64,000 bases of DNA. Origin: Haliclystus octoradiatus (taxonomy: Eukaryota > Cnidaria > Staurozoa > Stauromedusae > Haliclystidae). Position numbers and translations under genes: made by a program. The stretch covers positions 2,754,578 to 2,818,577 of the forward strand of contig OU744450.1 in the NCBI GenBank assembly GCA_916610825.1, written 5' to 3'. Below, one piece after another: positions 34,911 through 46,687 of the stretch (position 1 is its first letter; every line of letters begins with the position of its first letter). The notes under the pieces were generated by a model, which did no database searches, was not told the DNA's origin, and saw only the letters and a list, made by a program, of their open reading frames with translations.

Positions 34911-37063
34911 CTCTGACTATTATTATATGCATCTTATTTTTTTATCATTAAATAGATAGCCTGATGATCGCCTCGGCGTGAAACTTCAAGTAGCAAACAT
35001 GACTGTCTGATTCTCTGACTATTATTATCTTATTTTTTATCATTGAATAGATAGCCTGATGATCGCCTCGGCGTGAAACTTCAAGTAGCAAACATGACTA
35101 TCTGATTCTCTGACTATTATTATATGCATCTTATTTTTTATCATTAAATAGATAGCCTGATGATCGCCTCGGCGTGAAACTTCAAGTAGCAAACATGACT
35201 GTCTGATTCTCTGACTATTATTATATGCATCTTATTTTTTATCATTGAGTAGATAGCCTGATGATTGCCTCGGCGTGAAACTTCAAGTAGCAAACATGAC
35301 TGTCTGATTCTCTGACTATTATTATATGCATCTTATTTTTTATCATTGAATAGATAGCCTGATGATTGCCTCGGTGTGAAACTTCAAGTAGCAAACATGA
35401 CTGTCTGATTCTCAGACTATTATTATATGCATCTTATAACTTCAAGTAGCAAACATGACTGTCTGATTCTCTGACTATTATTATATGCATCTTATTTTTT
35501 ATCATTGAATAGATAGCCTGATGATCGCCTCGGCGTGAAACTTCAAGTAGCAAACATGACTGTCTGATTCTCTGACTATTATTATATGCATCTTATTTTT
35601 TATCATTGAGTAGATAGCCTGATGATTGCCTCGGCGTGAAACTTCAAGTAGCAAACATGACTGTCTGATTCTCTGACTATTATTATATGCATCTTATTTT
35701 TTATCATTGAATAGATAGCCTGATGATTGCCTCGGTGTGAAACTTCAAGTAGCAAACATGACTGTCTGATTCTCAGACTATTATTATATGCATCTTATAA
35801 CTTCAAGTAGCAAACATGACTGTCTGATTCTCTGACTATTATTATATGCATCTTATTTTTTATCATTGAATAGATAGCCTGATGATCGCCTCGGCGTGAA
35901 ACTTCAAGTAGCAAACATGACTGTCTGATTCTCTGACTATTATTATATGCATCTTATTTTTTATCATTAAATAGATAGCCTGATGATCGCATCGGCGTGA
36001 AACTTCAAGTAGCAAACATGACTGTCTGATTCTCTGACTATTATTATATGCATCTTATTTTTTATCATTAAATAGATAGCCTGATGATCGCCTCGGCGTG
36101 AAACTTCAAGTAGCAAACATGACTGTCTGATTCTCTGACTATTATTATATGCATCTTATTTTTTATCATTAAATAGATAGCCTGATGATCGCCTCGGCGT
36201 GAAACTTCAAGTAGCAAACATGACTGTCTGATTCTCTGACTATTATTATATGCATCTTATTTTTTATCATTAAATAGATAGCCTGATGATCGCCTCGGCG
36301 TGAAACTTCAAGTAGCAAACATGACTGTCTGATTCTCTGACTATTATTATATGCATCTTATTTTTTATCATTGAATAGATAGCCTGATGATCGCATCGGC
36401 GTGAAACTTCAAGTAGCAAACATGACTGTCTGATTCTCTGACTATTATTATATGCATCTTATTTTTTATCATTAAATAGATAGCCTGATGATCGCCTCGG
36501 CGTGAAACTTCAAGTAGCAAACATGACTGTCTGATTCTCTGACTATTATTATATGCATCTTATTTTTTATCATTAAATAGATAGCCTGATGATCGCCTCG
36601 GCGTGAAACTTCAAGTAGCAAACATGACTGTCTGATTCTCTGACTATTATTATATGCATCTTATTTTTTATCATTAAATAGATAGCCTGATGATCGCCTC
36701 GGCGTGAAACTTCAAGTAGCAAACATGACTGTCTGATTCTCTGACTATTATTATATGCATCTTATTTTTTATCATTAAATAGATAGCCTGATGATCGCAT
36801 CGGCGTGAAACTTCAAGTAGCAAACATGACTGTCTGATTCTCTGACTATTATTATATGCATCTTATTTTTTATCATTAAATAGATAGCCTGATGATCGCC
36901 TCGGCGTGAAACTTCAAGTAGCAAACATGACTGTCTGATTCTCTGACTATTATTATATGCATCTTATTTTTTATCATTGAGTAGATAGCCTGATGATCGC
37001 CTCGGCGTGAAACTTCAAGTAGCAAACATGACTGTCTGATTCTCTGACTATTATTATATGCAT
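34853..37063 (+). repeat. 101-bp satellite carrying type I hammerhead ribozymes
   Basis: Twenty-one units start at 34853, 34955, 35050, 35151, 35252, 35353, 35512, 35613, 35714, 35873 and then every 101 bp to 36984; two partial units explain the 159-bp steps. Each has CTGATGA, a short stem II (CGCC-TC-GGCG or pairing variants), GAAAC, then ACT-TCA-AGT-A-GC. This is the order core 1, stem II, core 2, minimal stem III, GUA cleavage triplet of a type I hammerhead. Stem I can form from ATAGATAG before the core and CTGTCTGAT after it. Cleavage is predicted after AAGTA, e.g. between 34890 and 34891, releasing 101-nt RNAs. Caveats: the first stem II pair is U-U and stem III has 3 bp, so activity may need dimers. 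Confidence 0.8.
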
Positions 37064-37078
37064 TTTAGATTCTTAGAT

Positions 37079-37960
37079 ATAAAAAGAGAAACGAGACGTT
37101 TTCTCCGTTAGTTAAAGTTTCGCGCTGCAGCGCTCCTCCGACAGTTTTATTCGGTTATATGCATTTTGTATATATATCTGTAAAACAACGTATACTGGTT
37201 TAGATTTTTACAGTTACGATTTATATAAAATGAATATTAGACTAACATATATATTCAATTGTGTTTCTACATTCTACATTCTACATAGGAATGCAGTCTA
37301 TGAAGCACTAACTCTGACTAAATAATTAATATGTATAGTTACGGCCGTGTTTCTGATATCTTGGTTCAAACGCTGTATAGCTTCACATTCATTGAAGGAA
37401 ATACATTTCCCGAGCTTAGAAGCTTCCTTTAAGGTCAATAATTGCCGGTCAGAACTTCGTTCAAGTTTAAAATTATAAATAGTTTTTGAAGAATGAGTAG
37501 ATGAAAATAAAGAATTATAAAATAATGGTAATACAACGTACAATTACTATAAAATCTTTAAAACAGATATGACATTTTTAGTTTGTTTAATTTTAGTTAG
37601 TTAACAATTCTTGCATGCTTAGTTTTCAAGGTTCAAGTGAGGGTAAAATTTGAAACAAATTTAATTATGAATCAACGCAGGGGGGATTTAATGATTAGGG
37701 TCAACAAAGTTATTAATAATTTTTAAAAAAAATTATTAAATCGGCAAACGATCTTATTTTCTCAAGGTTGTGTAGATAAAAGTAAAAGTAATGTAGACGG
37801 TGTCGTCCTACCGAAGGCACCCGTACCACTCCTCTATTTCTAGATGAGTGGCTTTTTTTCGCTGAGAGCAATGATTTTAAACTCTCTTTGTTGATCTCAG
37901 CCGCGACACTGCAGATCAATTTCAACAGATTTCATGGCAGATAGGTCTTGATTGTCAATG
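37079..37960. other. spacer, no gene resolved
   Basis: After the satellite comes AT-rich sequence. Short open frames on the minus strand at 37298-37543 and 37713-37925 have no recognisable domain. Confidence 0.4.
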
Positions 37961-37964
37961 CGCA

Positions 37965-38165
37965 ACGATGCGCCGCAGCTACTCACAATGCAATTCCCTC
38001 TGGGCCACCATTCCATCCGCCATCCTCAGATGGTACTCATTTGATGTTTCAGATAAAGTCAAGGCTGAGTTGACCTTAGGGGGATTTGAACCACAGTCGA
38101 TCAGATATGATCCGATCTGAAGTTCCGTTGCTCTGCCATCTGAGCTAATCCTCCTAGATAAATGC
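37965..38165 (-). repeat. tRNA-derived SINE
   Basis: On the minus strand the head has A box TAGCTCAGATGG and B box GGTTCAAATCC at tRNA spacing (about 38150 to 38085), then a non-tRNA body containing AACTCAGCCTTGAC and AATGAGTACC, resembling the central domain of widespread invertebrate SINEs. GATAAATGCTTGACATC is found at its 5' end (38156-38172) and again at 38196-38212. The head does not fold as a functional tRNA. Confidence 0.75.
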
Positions 38166-38887
38166 TTGACATCAATCAATGCCTATCTTGTGTAGATAAA
38201 TGCTTGACATCCAGAATTGAAGAATACAGATCAGCCCATTGATATATGTATGTATGGCAAGTCTACAATCTATGTAGTAGTATAGTCCCATTGAAAAAAA
38301 CAAACAATCAGATGGACACTTTGACTATCAGATAATTATTGGAAATAGTCTAGAATTATTCACTATGATATTCTGAATCAATTAGAATAAAATGCATTTC
38401 AAAATGTGCACCGGAACTTATTTTATCCAATTGATTCTTGAAGGACGCGATAGATTTACTCTCCACGGCTTCACTATAGATAAAATGTTATTCCAATAGA
38501 CTCAAACATGTGTCAGACCAGCCACTTTATCAATAGTCTCTAAATTGTTTAAACAAACATTTCATAGTTATTGATTAAACGACCTGTTATAAAGGGCAAG
38601 TGCAAACGTAAGGGCACATTTACTAACAAAGGGCGCCTGAAATTTAATTCAGGCATGTGTCAGACAGACAAAGAGAAATAATATCAGTTTCGTAGTTGAG
38701 AGTAACACTAACAAGGAGGTATGATTTGTATCCTGTCTACTGTAACAACACAACGTCTTCTCTTCACGTAAGTCAAATGTCTTTTGATAGAAAGAAAATT
38801 AAAACACTTTTGAATGCATTATTTTGAAATTATATAAATTACCTTTTTATCTACAATACAGTATTTACAATTGAATAATAAGTTACC

Positions 38888-41800
38888 TTATTTCTGATAA
38901 ATCTCATCAGCTAATAAATTATTTGATAATTCTTGTAAATCTTTTAATGCATTGATAATTTCATCATTTTTTCTAGGAGATATTTCATGCTTTGTCTTGA
39001 ACTGACCTGAATAAAAAAATGAGATTAGAGATTGTAGATTCAAGATTCACTCAAGATTCAAGAGGTGACTGTTAGAGCAGGTTTGAATGTACAAGGTGGA
39101 TTCCATATACAGTGAAACCTGTATATAACAGCCAGCTACCAGAGGTTGATAAATTGACCATTATAGACAGGTGGCCTTCATATACAGGTTTGATTCAATA
39201 GAAAATACCATTTTAGACATTGCAAGAGTGACCACTACAGACAGGTGGCCGCTGTATATAGGTGACTGTTATAACAGGTTTGACTGTATTGATTTTTGAT
39301 TTGAAAATGATCTACAACACCACTTCATAATGATTCATTATTCAGCTGTTCAAAAAATGGAAAGCAATAAATCAATTAATTGTAATTAATATGTTAACCT
39401 GGAATTGCTGGATCATGGTTAATTTTCCTCTTTCCAAAACTTTCTTGTTTGATAGTTGTTAAAAGTACATTTCTCTCTTTCTCACTTTCAATTAATTTCT
39501 CTTTGACACGTTTAAGTTCTACTTCGTGTTCTTGATTAAGAACTTTTACGTCTGTTTCAAATTTATCTTTTTCTCTCTCAAGACTTCGTTCAAGATGACC
39601 AAACGATATGATTAACTTTGCATGTTCTTGTCGCGTTTCTTCAATTATACAATTTAACTTTGTAATATCAGTTTCAAGAACACCTCGTTGATCCGCTAGT
39701 TTTTGTTCATAATTTTTCGTTAAATTTAAACGATCTCGCGTTGAATCCGCTTGTAATATTGATAAATCTTCTGTTATAGTATTATTTGTGTTTGATAATA
39801 TTTCAAATTGATTCGATAAATCAATATTGGACATTTTCATAACTTGTAATTCTTGTTTAAGATTCAGCAGTTCGTCTTCTTTTGTAAGTATATCACTTTC
39901 TACATTATTATGTATAGCTTGAATTTTACTATCCATTAATTCAGCATCACGTTTTAATTGATTAGATAGCATGCATCTTTCTTCAGATAACTTCTGCACT
40001 TCATTTTCAAGGTTATCATAATCTACACATCTTGGACATAAATCTGATAAATACAGAAGCATAAAATAAATATACAGTGTAACCCGCTTATGTGTAATTC
40101 GGACAAGTGAAATTCCCGCTCATCTGCAACCTGGCTTTGAAACCCGTTAAACAATTTTCTGGTCAAGTCCTTGGTAAACAATTTCGGATAACTGCAAATT
40201 CGGATAAATGCAATGAAAACCGTTGGCAATTTTGACTTGCACTTAAGCGGGTTAAACTGTACAACATGAATTGGCAAACAAAATGGAGCAAATCAAAAGG
40301 TTTCAAAGGTTTACGGGCTGGATTTAGTGGTTTCAAATCAATACAGGAATGTTTGAATAAGTTTTCCTTGTTTACGTAAGGATATATATTGAGTGGATAT
40401 TTTCATAGTTGAAAGGTTTAATATTCAAGTGTTTGTAATTTACAAAGTTTGATGCATAAAAAGGCAAAAATGGCATTTCAGGAATTAAACTGTTGGTAAT
40501 GAATGAGTACAATCATTATGTGAAAGTGGCCTTATACAGGGTTGATTCAATGGAAAACACTATTTTAGACATATCAATAATGACCCCTGTAGACAGGTGG
40601 TTACTGTATAGAGGTGACCTTTATCACAAGTTTGACTGTATAAGGTCACACACGCTACTACACTTACTGTTGAAAGCATGTAATTGTTTCTCTTTCAAAG
40701 TAGATGAATCTTGAGATGTTAGGAATTTCTTTCTTGCAATAAGATCTAAAATTGAAGTGAAATAAAAAGTACAAAATTTCAGTAACACTTACTCACATTT
40801 GAAATTTTTCCTTTCAGGGGTGGCATCAGGAATTCCCCACAAAGGGGCTATTTATAGAAAATATTTGTCAACATGATTGAAAAAGTATCAACATTTTCCT
40901 TCCCAGTCAAAACATTTTTCCCCAACAAGGGGGCTAAATGTCGCCAACAGGGGGTGTATCCCCCCTGCCCCTTACTCTGGTGCCACCCTTGTTCTCACCT
41001 TTGATTGTCTGTAATCTGTCTAATGCAAATCCAACACGTTTTTCTTGCATATTCCATTTCACACTAGCTGTACATAACTGTTGTAAAATTGTTTCAAAAT
41101 CTGACTTAAATTGTAACAAATAAAATTCCACTTTCTTCTCGACATCAATATGCTTTGTTGAGGTATCAACTAATACCGAAAGTCTGTTTCTTAATTGAAT
41201 ATTATCGGCTGATAACGTGTTTAAAGTATTTTTAAGATTCGATATCTCGGCTTCTTTTCCAGTTGTTGCCATCTGAAGAAGATGTTTTGCATTTTCTGTA
41301 TTCATCAATGATTCTTTAACTTCAGCAACCTAGAAATATTAGAATAATCATAATACAGTCAGTATTGATAAATATGTTATCGATGGGAGCTCAAAAATTA
41401 TAACCATTATGCGACTAATTAAGTAATACAGTGAAACCTGTATATAACGGCCACCTTTGAGAGGTAGATAAATTGACCATTATAGACAGGTGGTCTTTTT
41501 ATACAGGTTTAATTCAATAGAAAATACTATTTTAGACATTGCAAGAGTGACCACTATAGACAGGTGGCCGCTGTATAGAGGTGACCGTTATAACAGGTTT
41601 GACTGTATATGATTTTAAAAGAACAATACAAATAATAATAATTATTATTATATTCCGTTTTCAGTCAACTACATGATGACTGATAGTCACCAGATGGTAG
41701 GCCTACATCAATTTCAAAGGTGCTTGTGCTAACCTCCCATTTCTAGAGGAATGGCATTTCCCTGCCCTTCGCCCTTCACCTATGCAGATTTTGATCACCA

Positions 41801-44800
41801 TAATATTTTATGTGGCATCATCCAAAGCCAACTATAAACCTATAGCAAAAAGTTTCTAGTAGCTCTCTCGTTACACATCTATCCGAATTTGCTGTTTAAT
41901 TCTTTGCTTTTTTACTAAAATTCTCTAGATCTATGGTGTTAATCGCCGCAGCGTTCAATTTTGAGAAATGACATCGGATCAGATGGGAATAAAAATCTTG
42001 AGGCAAGAATTAATAAAATTATTTGAAAAGAAATGTAATGTAGATAGGTCTACTAATAAGAACTTTTTGTACCCGTTAGTAATCTTTACGAGTTTAGTTG
42101 AATTTTGGATATTTGAATGAAAAATAATATGTACATGGAAACATCACATTTTTGCATTAGGCCTACAATTTGGACAATTTCATGTTCATGAACTCATTAA
42201 TAATTTTTTGAAAAGTTTTGAGGATTAGAATTTTTCTGGTAAAATATTTTTAAAGATATTTGAAATGAAAATTATTATGAATATTATTCCAAATCGTTTA
42301 GTTGGGATTTGCCAATTGAATCCCATTATTAAATCATTCAAATAATATTCATAGATATATAATGATGTGAAGTTTTCCACACTTGCGTAGGCTTAGTGCT
42401 AAATGATACACATCAGACCTTTAATAAATAAATAAAATGAGTCAAAAAAGAGACACACAGTTCTTGCTACTCTGAGTTTCACGCCATCTGACTTCACAAC
42501 ATTCTATCATGTTTTGCATCGATAATTTTTTCTGTAAATAATAAAATCTATACTTGCCTGATGATTGCTGTAACTCGGAGTAGCGAGAACCATATGTCTT
42601 TATTTTAATTAATTTTATTTATCTAAATTTATATTTATAACAAACTGTTGTCAGATGAATCCATAGCCTACCTCTTTAGCATGACTAACAAATTGATTTT
42701 TCATTACAATTTCATCCGACTTTTGTTGAACTAGCATAGCATAGACTTTTTCCCGCCATTTCGTCAGTAATTCCATACACGGAGATTTGCCATTATTACT
42801 ACTTATGAACATTTCCTTTTCTTGAATTTGAAGAATTTCTTGTAAAACAGATATTCGAGTATTTAATGCATCATTACTTGACGTCAAAGAAGAACATGTT
42901 GATTTCCATGATATTGCTTCGTTTTGAGCATCAACTGCTTCTCTTTGCAAACTTTCTAAATTTGTAGATGATAAGTTATTCCCGATATATGATCGTAAAC
43001 TTTCTATTGTGTTTTTCAAATTGCCTGTTTCCAATTTTGAATGTTCTAGTGCTTCTAAGAGATGGAAAAAATAAAAAGTTGAATTTTAAAGTATTAACAA
43101 ATTTAAAGGTTTTAGCATAAATGATATATGATGTATGATGATGATGAATGTAAAGTTGTCAACGTGTTCGGTCAAGTGCGGTATATTAAAGACACTTAGA
43201 GACTAACAACCACAGTGTTACGCTCCACATATTAGCCTCGTTAATGATAAAACCTCGTTTTGTTATATTTTATTGCAATAGCCACATAAGCTAATATTAA
43301 CATTTACTCACCAATTGACAGTCGTCAGAGAGCATTGAGAAAACAAATTGTAAGTAAAGAATTATTTTTCTATTACACTTAATTAACAAATGATAGCTTT
43401 CATGTATACATGTTTTAATACTTAATACATTTAATTATACAGTATAATCATATTAGTTTAGCTTATTACTTTGCTGTAATAGATTCTCATGTATCCTTTA
43501 CTTTAGTTTAACCACTTTATCAAGAGATTGTTACATCAATAAAAGTTTAGTTTCTTGATATATGGTCGACACATGTGCGCGTCAGGCTGCCGTTTGAACA
43601 CACATAAGTGGTGCACGACACATAACACCACTCATCAGCCAAAATTGTCAATATCTGTCTTAATGCAAACAAAAATTGTGATAATAACTTTATGATAAGA
43701 ATTCATCAAGTGCGGTCACACAATCCAAATTTCAAGCACAGTCTGATGCAAGCGGCAAGCTTTCAATCCGTTCTATACAAACACTTGCCATTTTTGATAT
43801 AGGCTGTACTGTTGTGACGGTCAAGACCTCATTCCGGTCAATTTTGGGACGATTTTAATAAATTTAGTTTCCAAAATGTTTACTGTAGCTTTTTGCTTGA
43901 TTTATATGCTTTCTAAGTAAGAAGAGTTTGACCGCAAATATCGAAGCCTTCTAGTCTGCTTCAAGCTGTGATCCCACATTCCATGTACTTATAAAACAGG
44001 GAGAACAAGGGCAGTGCTTGATGAATTGCTTGAATTTAATATAGAACTTAGGCAGGAGTTGGAATGACCACTATTTACAGATGGCCTTTACTCAGTGTGA
44101 TGTTTATTTCATGATCCCGAAACAATGCCTAGATCCCGGATCAAATGATTGACATGATTGACAAGGACGTAGCTTGACTCAGGATTGACGGGGCTTGACT
44201 GACAATTATAACTATCAGTGTAACCCGCTTAAGTGCAAGTCAAAATTGCCAACGGTTTTCATTGCATTTATCCGAATTTGCAGTTATCCGAAATTGTTCA
44301 CCAAGGACTTGACCAGGAAATTGTTTAACGGGTTTCAAAGCCAGGTTGCAGATATACGCGGGAATTTCACTTATCCGAATTGCACATAAGCGGGTTACAC
44401 TGCATGCCTAAAAATATCACCGATTTTAAGAAAACTAAATTCTACCGATGTTGGTGAAAATAAAAGCTCATTCGGCGATTCCAACGATGTAGGCAAAAAA
44501 AGCTACCATCAGTAGGATTTAAATCATAGGCTACCAATGTCGGCACAGTAAAGAGTCATTTGATTAGGACTTGGGTGACTTTGATATGACCTTCTATAGA
44601 AGGTTTAATTTATACATAATCATTATCAAGTTTGACTGACCTTCTGAAGATACGTTTTGTTGCGTAACTGCTGTAAGCTGTCCAATTAGTTTTTCCTTTT
44701 CTTTTGTAAATTCGTTAATCGAAGAAGATAATTTGCTTTGTTGTTCGTAGTGAATTGATTGTTTATAGTCTTCAAATTTCTGATTACTATCCTCTAACGT

Positions 44801-45709
44801 TATTTTTGAATTTTCTAGTTCTTTGCGTAAATCGGAATTAATTTTGGATTCCCTTTCGAGCTGATGTTTGAAACCTGAAATCTCATTACTGAGGGATACA
44901 ACGTTGCTCTTTGAATGAATTATTTGTTGGTTGAGCTGAATTATTTTACTTTCAAGTTCGTTTATTATTAAATCCTTTTGTTTTTCAGCTTCTGTAAGTA
45001 ATTTCAAATATTCTGCTTGCTTTTCATCTAATATTTGATTTTTTGCTTTCTCTAATTCATTAAGTTCTTTTTTCAGTTCCATTTTGTTGTTATTTAACTT
45101 CATAATTGTAGTAGATTTTTGTTGTAGTTCAAATTTCAGTTCTCTAATTTTATGTGAATTTGTTTCATTATTTAATTTTCTATCTTTTTGTATTTCATTA
45201 GTTTGCATTAGAGCTTGTGTTAATTGGTTATCTTTTTTATCAATTTCTTTTTGACACCATTCTTTCATTATTTTAATTTCTTTCATACAAAATACATCAT
45301 TATAATGTAATAACGTTTCTTTATCTTGAATATCTCGTTCCAATTTTTCTGTCCTTTCATTATCCGATTTGAAACAAGAAGTAAGTCTGTTATTTAATGA
45401 TGCAAATTCTGCCTTCAATAATTCTGTACTTGGTGATATATCAGATGTATTAACCGGATAATCTACATTATTAGAAGTAGAACCATTTTGCAAATATTGT
45501 GTTTCTGTTGCAACCGAATGCTTTGTCGGTGATTTTCCACCCAAACTAATTTCAGTAGAGTAATCTGGAGATTCCAAATTTCCAAGATTTTTGCTTATTC
45601 CTGAAGTAAAATTGGAAGGTGGTAGAAGAGTTCTACTTAAACTAGAGCTGGTATATGTACCTTGAAATTGCGCAGGTGTGCTCAACTTTTGTTGATTATA
45701 GTTAGCCAT
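38888..45709 (-). CDS. coiled-coil protein, 874 aa, 6 exons
   Basis: Exons: 45709-44641, 43054-42672, 41329-40999, 40745-40668, 40043-39399, 39006-38888; GT-AG borders and phases 1,0,1,1,1 fit and sum to 875 codons including the TAA. The start is ATG 45709; a TTG further up is not used. Residues 1-110 are Ser/Thr/Pro-rich and probably disordered. From about 110 to the end the protein is almost all Glu/Lys/Leu/Asn/Gln heptads, i.e. long coiled coils with breaks (WCQKEI near 160; LCPRCVDYD at the start of exon 5, whose CPxC pair is notable). I do not recognise the family. Centrosomal, ciliary or cytoskeletal scaffolds look like this, but that is only a guess. Introns contain two 177-bp mariner-like MITEs, both ~185-bp MITEs and a hammerhead-like foldback. 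Confidence 0.85.
39110..39286. mobile_element. 177-bp mariner-like MITE
   Basis: Termini CAGTGAAACCTGTATATAAC...GTTATAACAGGTTTGACTG flanked by TA. Copies of exactly the same length lie at 41429-41605 and 46941-47117. The TA target and CAGT ends suggest mobilisation by a Tc1/mariner transposase. Confidence 0.85.
40075..40259. mobile_element. ~185-bp mariner-like MITE
   Basis: Termini CAGTGTAACCCGCTTATGTG...CACTTAAGCGGGTTAAACTG flanked by TA. It is an inverted copy of 44216-44402. Short open frames over both copies are mirror images and not genes. Confidence 0.85.
41429..41605. mobile_element. 177-bp mariner-like MITE
   Basis: Second copy of the 39110-39286 family with TA flanks, in the next upstream intron of the same coiled-coil gene. 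Confidence 0.85.
42424..42625. mobile_element. foldback element with two hammerhead-like half motifs
   Basis: AGACACACAGTTCTTGCTAC at 42451 pairs with the right end (GTAGCGAGAACCATATGTCT). On the minus strand the left half reads GCGTGAAACTCAGAGTAGC, i.e. GAAAC followed by stem III ACT-CAG-AGT and GTA. On the plus strand the right half has CTGATGA (42559-42565), then TAACT-CGG-AGTAGC in which the GAAA core is mutated. It belongs to the family of 4506-4633. Confidence 0.65.
44216..44402. mobile_element. ~185-bp mariner-like MITE
   Basis: Inverted relative to 40075-40259, with termini CAGTGTAACCCGCTTAAGTG...CATAAGCGGGTTACACTG. It lies in intron 1 of the coiled-coil gene. Confidence 0.85.
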
Positions 45710-46596
45710 TGTTTCTATTTGTAACGTTGGCAAGATAAGTTACATGCTCATAAAAAGCAGAATCCAATCGCCATGTTGTTTTGGATATGAACCGTCGAAA
45801 GGATCTGGAATCCTGGACTGTATCGATTTTTCCCGCCAAGATCAAATGACGTCATTTTGCATACTTTTTGAAAAAGTTTGTTTACGTTTATTTTCATAAA
45901 AGATTTTTTCATATCGACTTTTATTAATTATATTTTAGAGGCAACTTATAAAGTATTTATAATTGGTAGCAGCTATGCAAAGAATAATAACAACATTGTT
46001 AGACGGAATAACGATTATTTCCAATAAATGATTATGCTTTTTATAGGTTTTGATATCCTCAAAAATATATACAGTAATTTAGAAGAAACATCATTTTCTA
46101 GACGCCGGATAATTATTATTTAAGTTGAATTCAATTTCACCGGTGGATAGGATATTATCTAAGTTTGGGTTTATCGAGAAGAAACAATCCGAAGTAATGA
46201 TAGAGACATAATTACTAAAACATTTTTGAAATACAATACCATAATTAATATGTTATCATAGTTCACAATTTGAAATGATAAAACTCAATTTCTAAAATGC
46301 ACAAAAACATTTGAACAAAAACTTTCAAAAAAATAAATTTACAGAAGTTCATAATTTATTATAGCTTCACTTAAAATCTCAAAAACGAGAAATAAATTTA
46401 GCTAGCTGGTTAATAAAATATACAATGTGTTTTTCGCACCTACTATTATTTACATTTTCAAGTAAAGAACAGCAATAAGAGAATACCCTACGAATTATCA
46501 CAATTAATTTCCAGAATTATGATACAGTAACGTTGTAATCCTTACAGTATTGTCTTGTTGCCATCTTTTTACTTCGAAATGTTCCACAGAGAAACT

Positions 46597-46603
46597 TTTA
46601 TTT
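46597..46603 (-). terminator. KMT5A polyadenylation signal
   Basis: AATAAA on the minus strand (in TTGTAAATAAAAG), about 85 bp past the KMT5A stop codon. Confidence 0.6.
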
Positions 46604-46687
46604 ACAACTTAATATATTATATAGCGATGTTTCATGATGTTAACTTGATATATGATTTGATTGCGTTTATGATTGTTGATCAACATG

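Noticed and set aside
34853-37063. CRISPR array
   Set aside because: Spacers are not unique; whole 101-bp units repeat, in a eukaryotic context. It is a satellite.
38080-38160. tRNA gene on the minus strand
   Set aside because: Same reason: pol III boxes with a SINE body downstream and no complete cloverleaf.
40023-40277. 84-codon minus frame mirrored by a plus frame at 44195-44389
   Set aside because: Both are translations of the two inverted copies of the ~185-bp mariner-like MITE.
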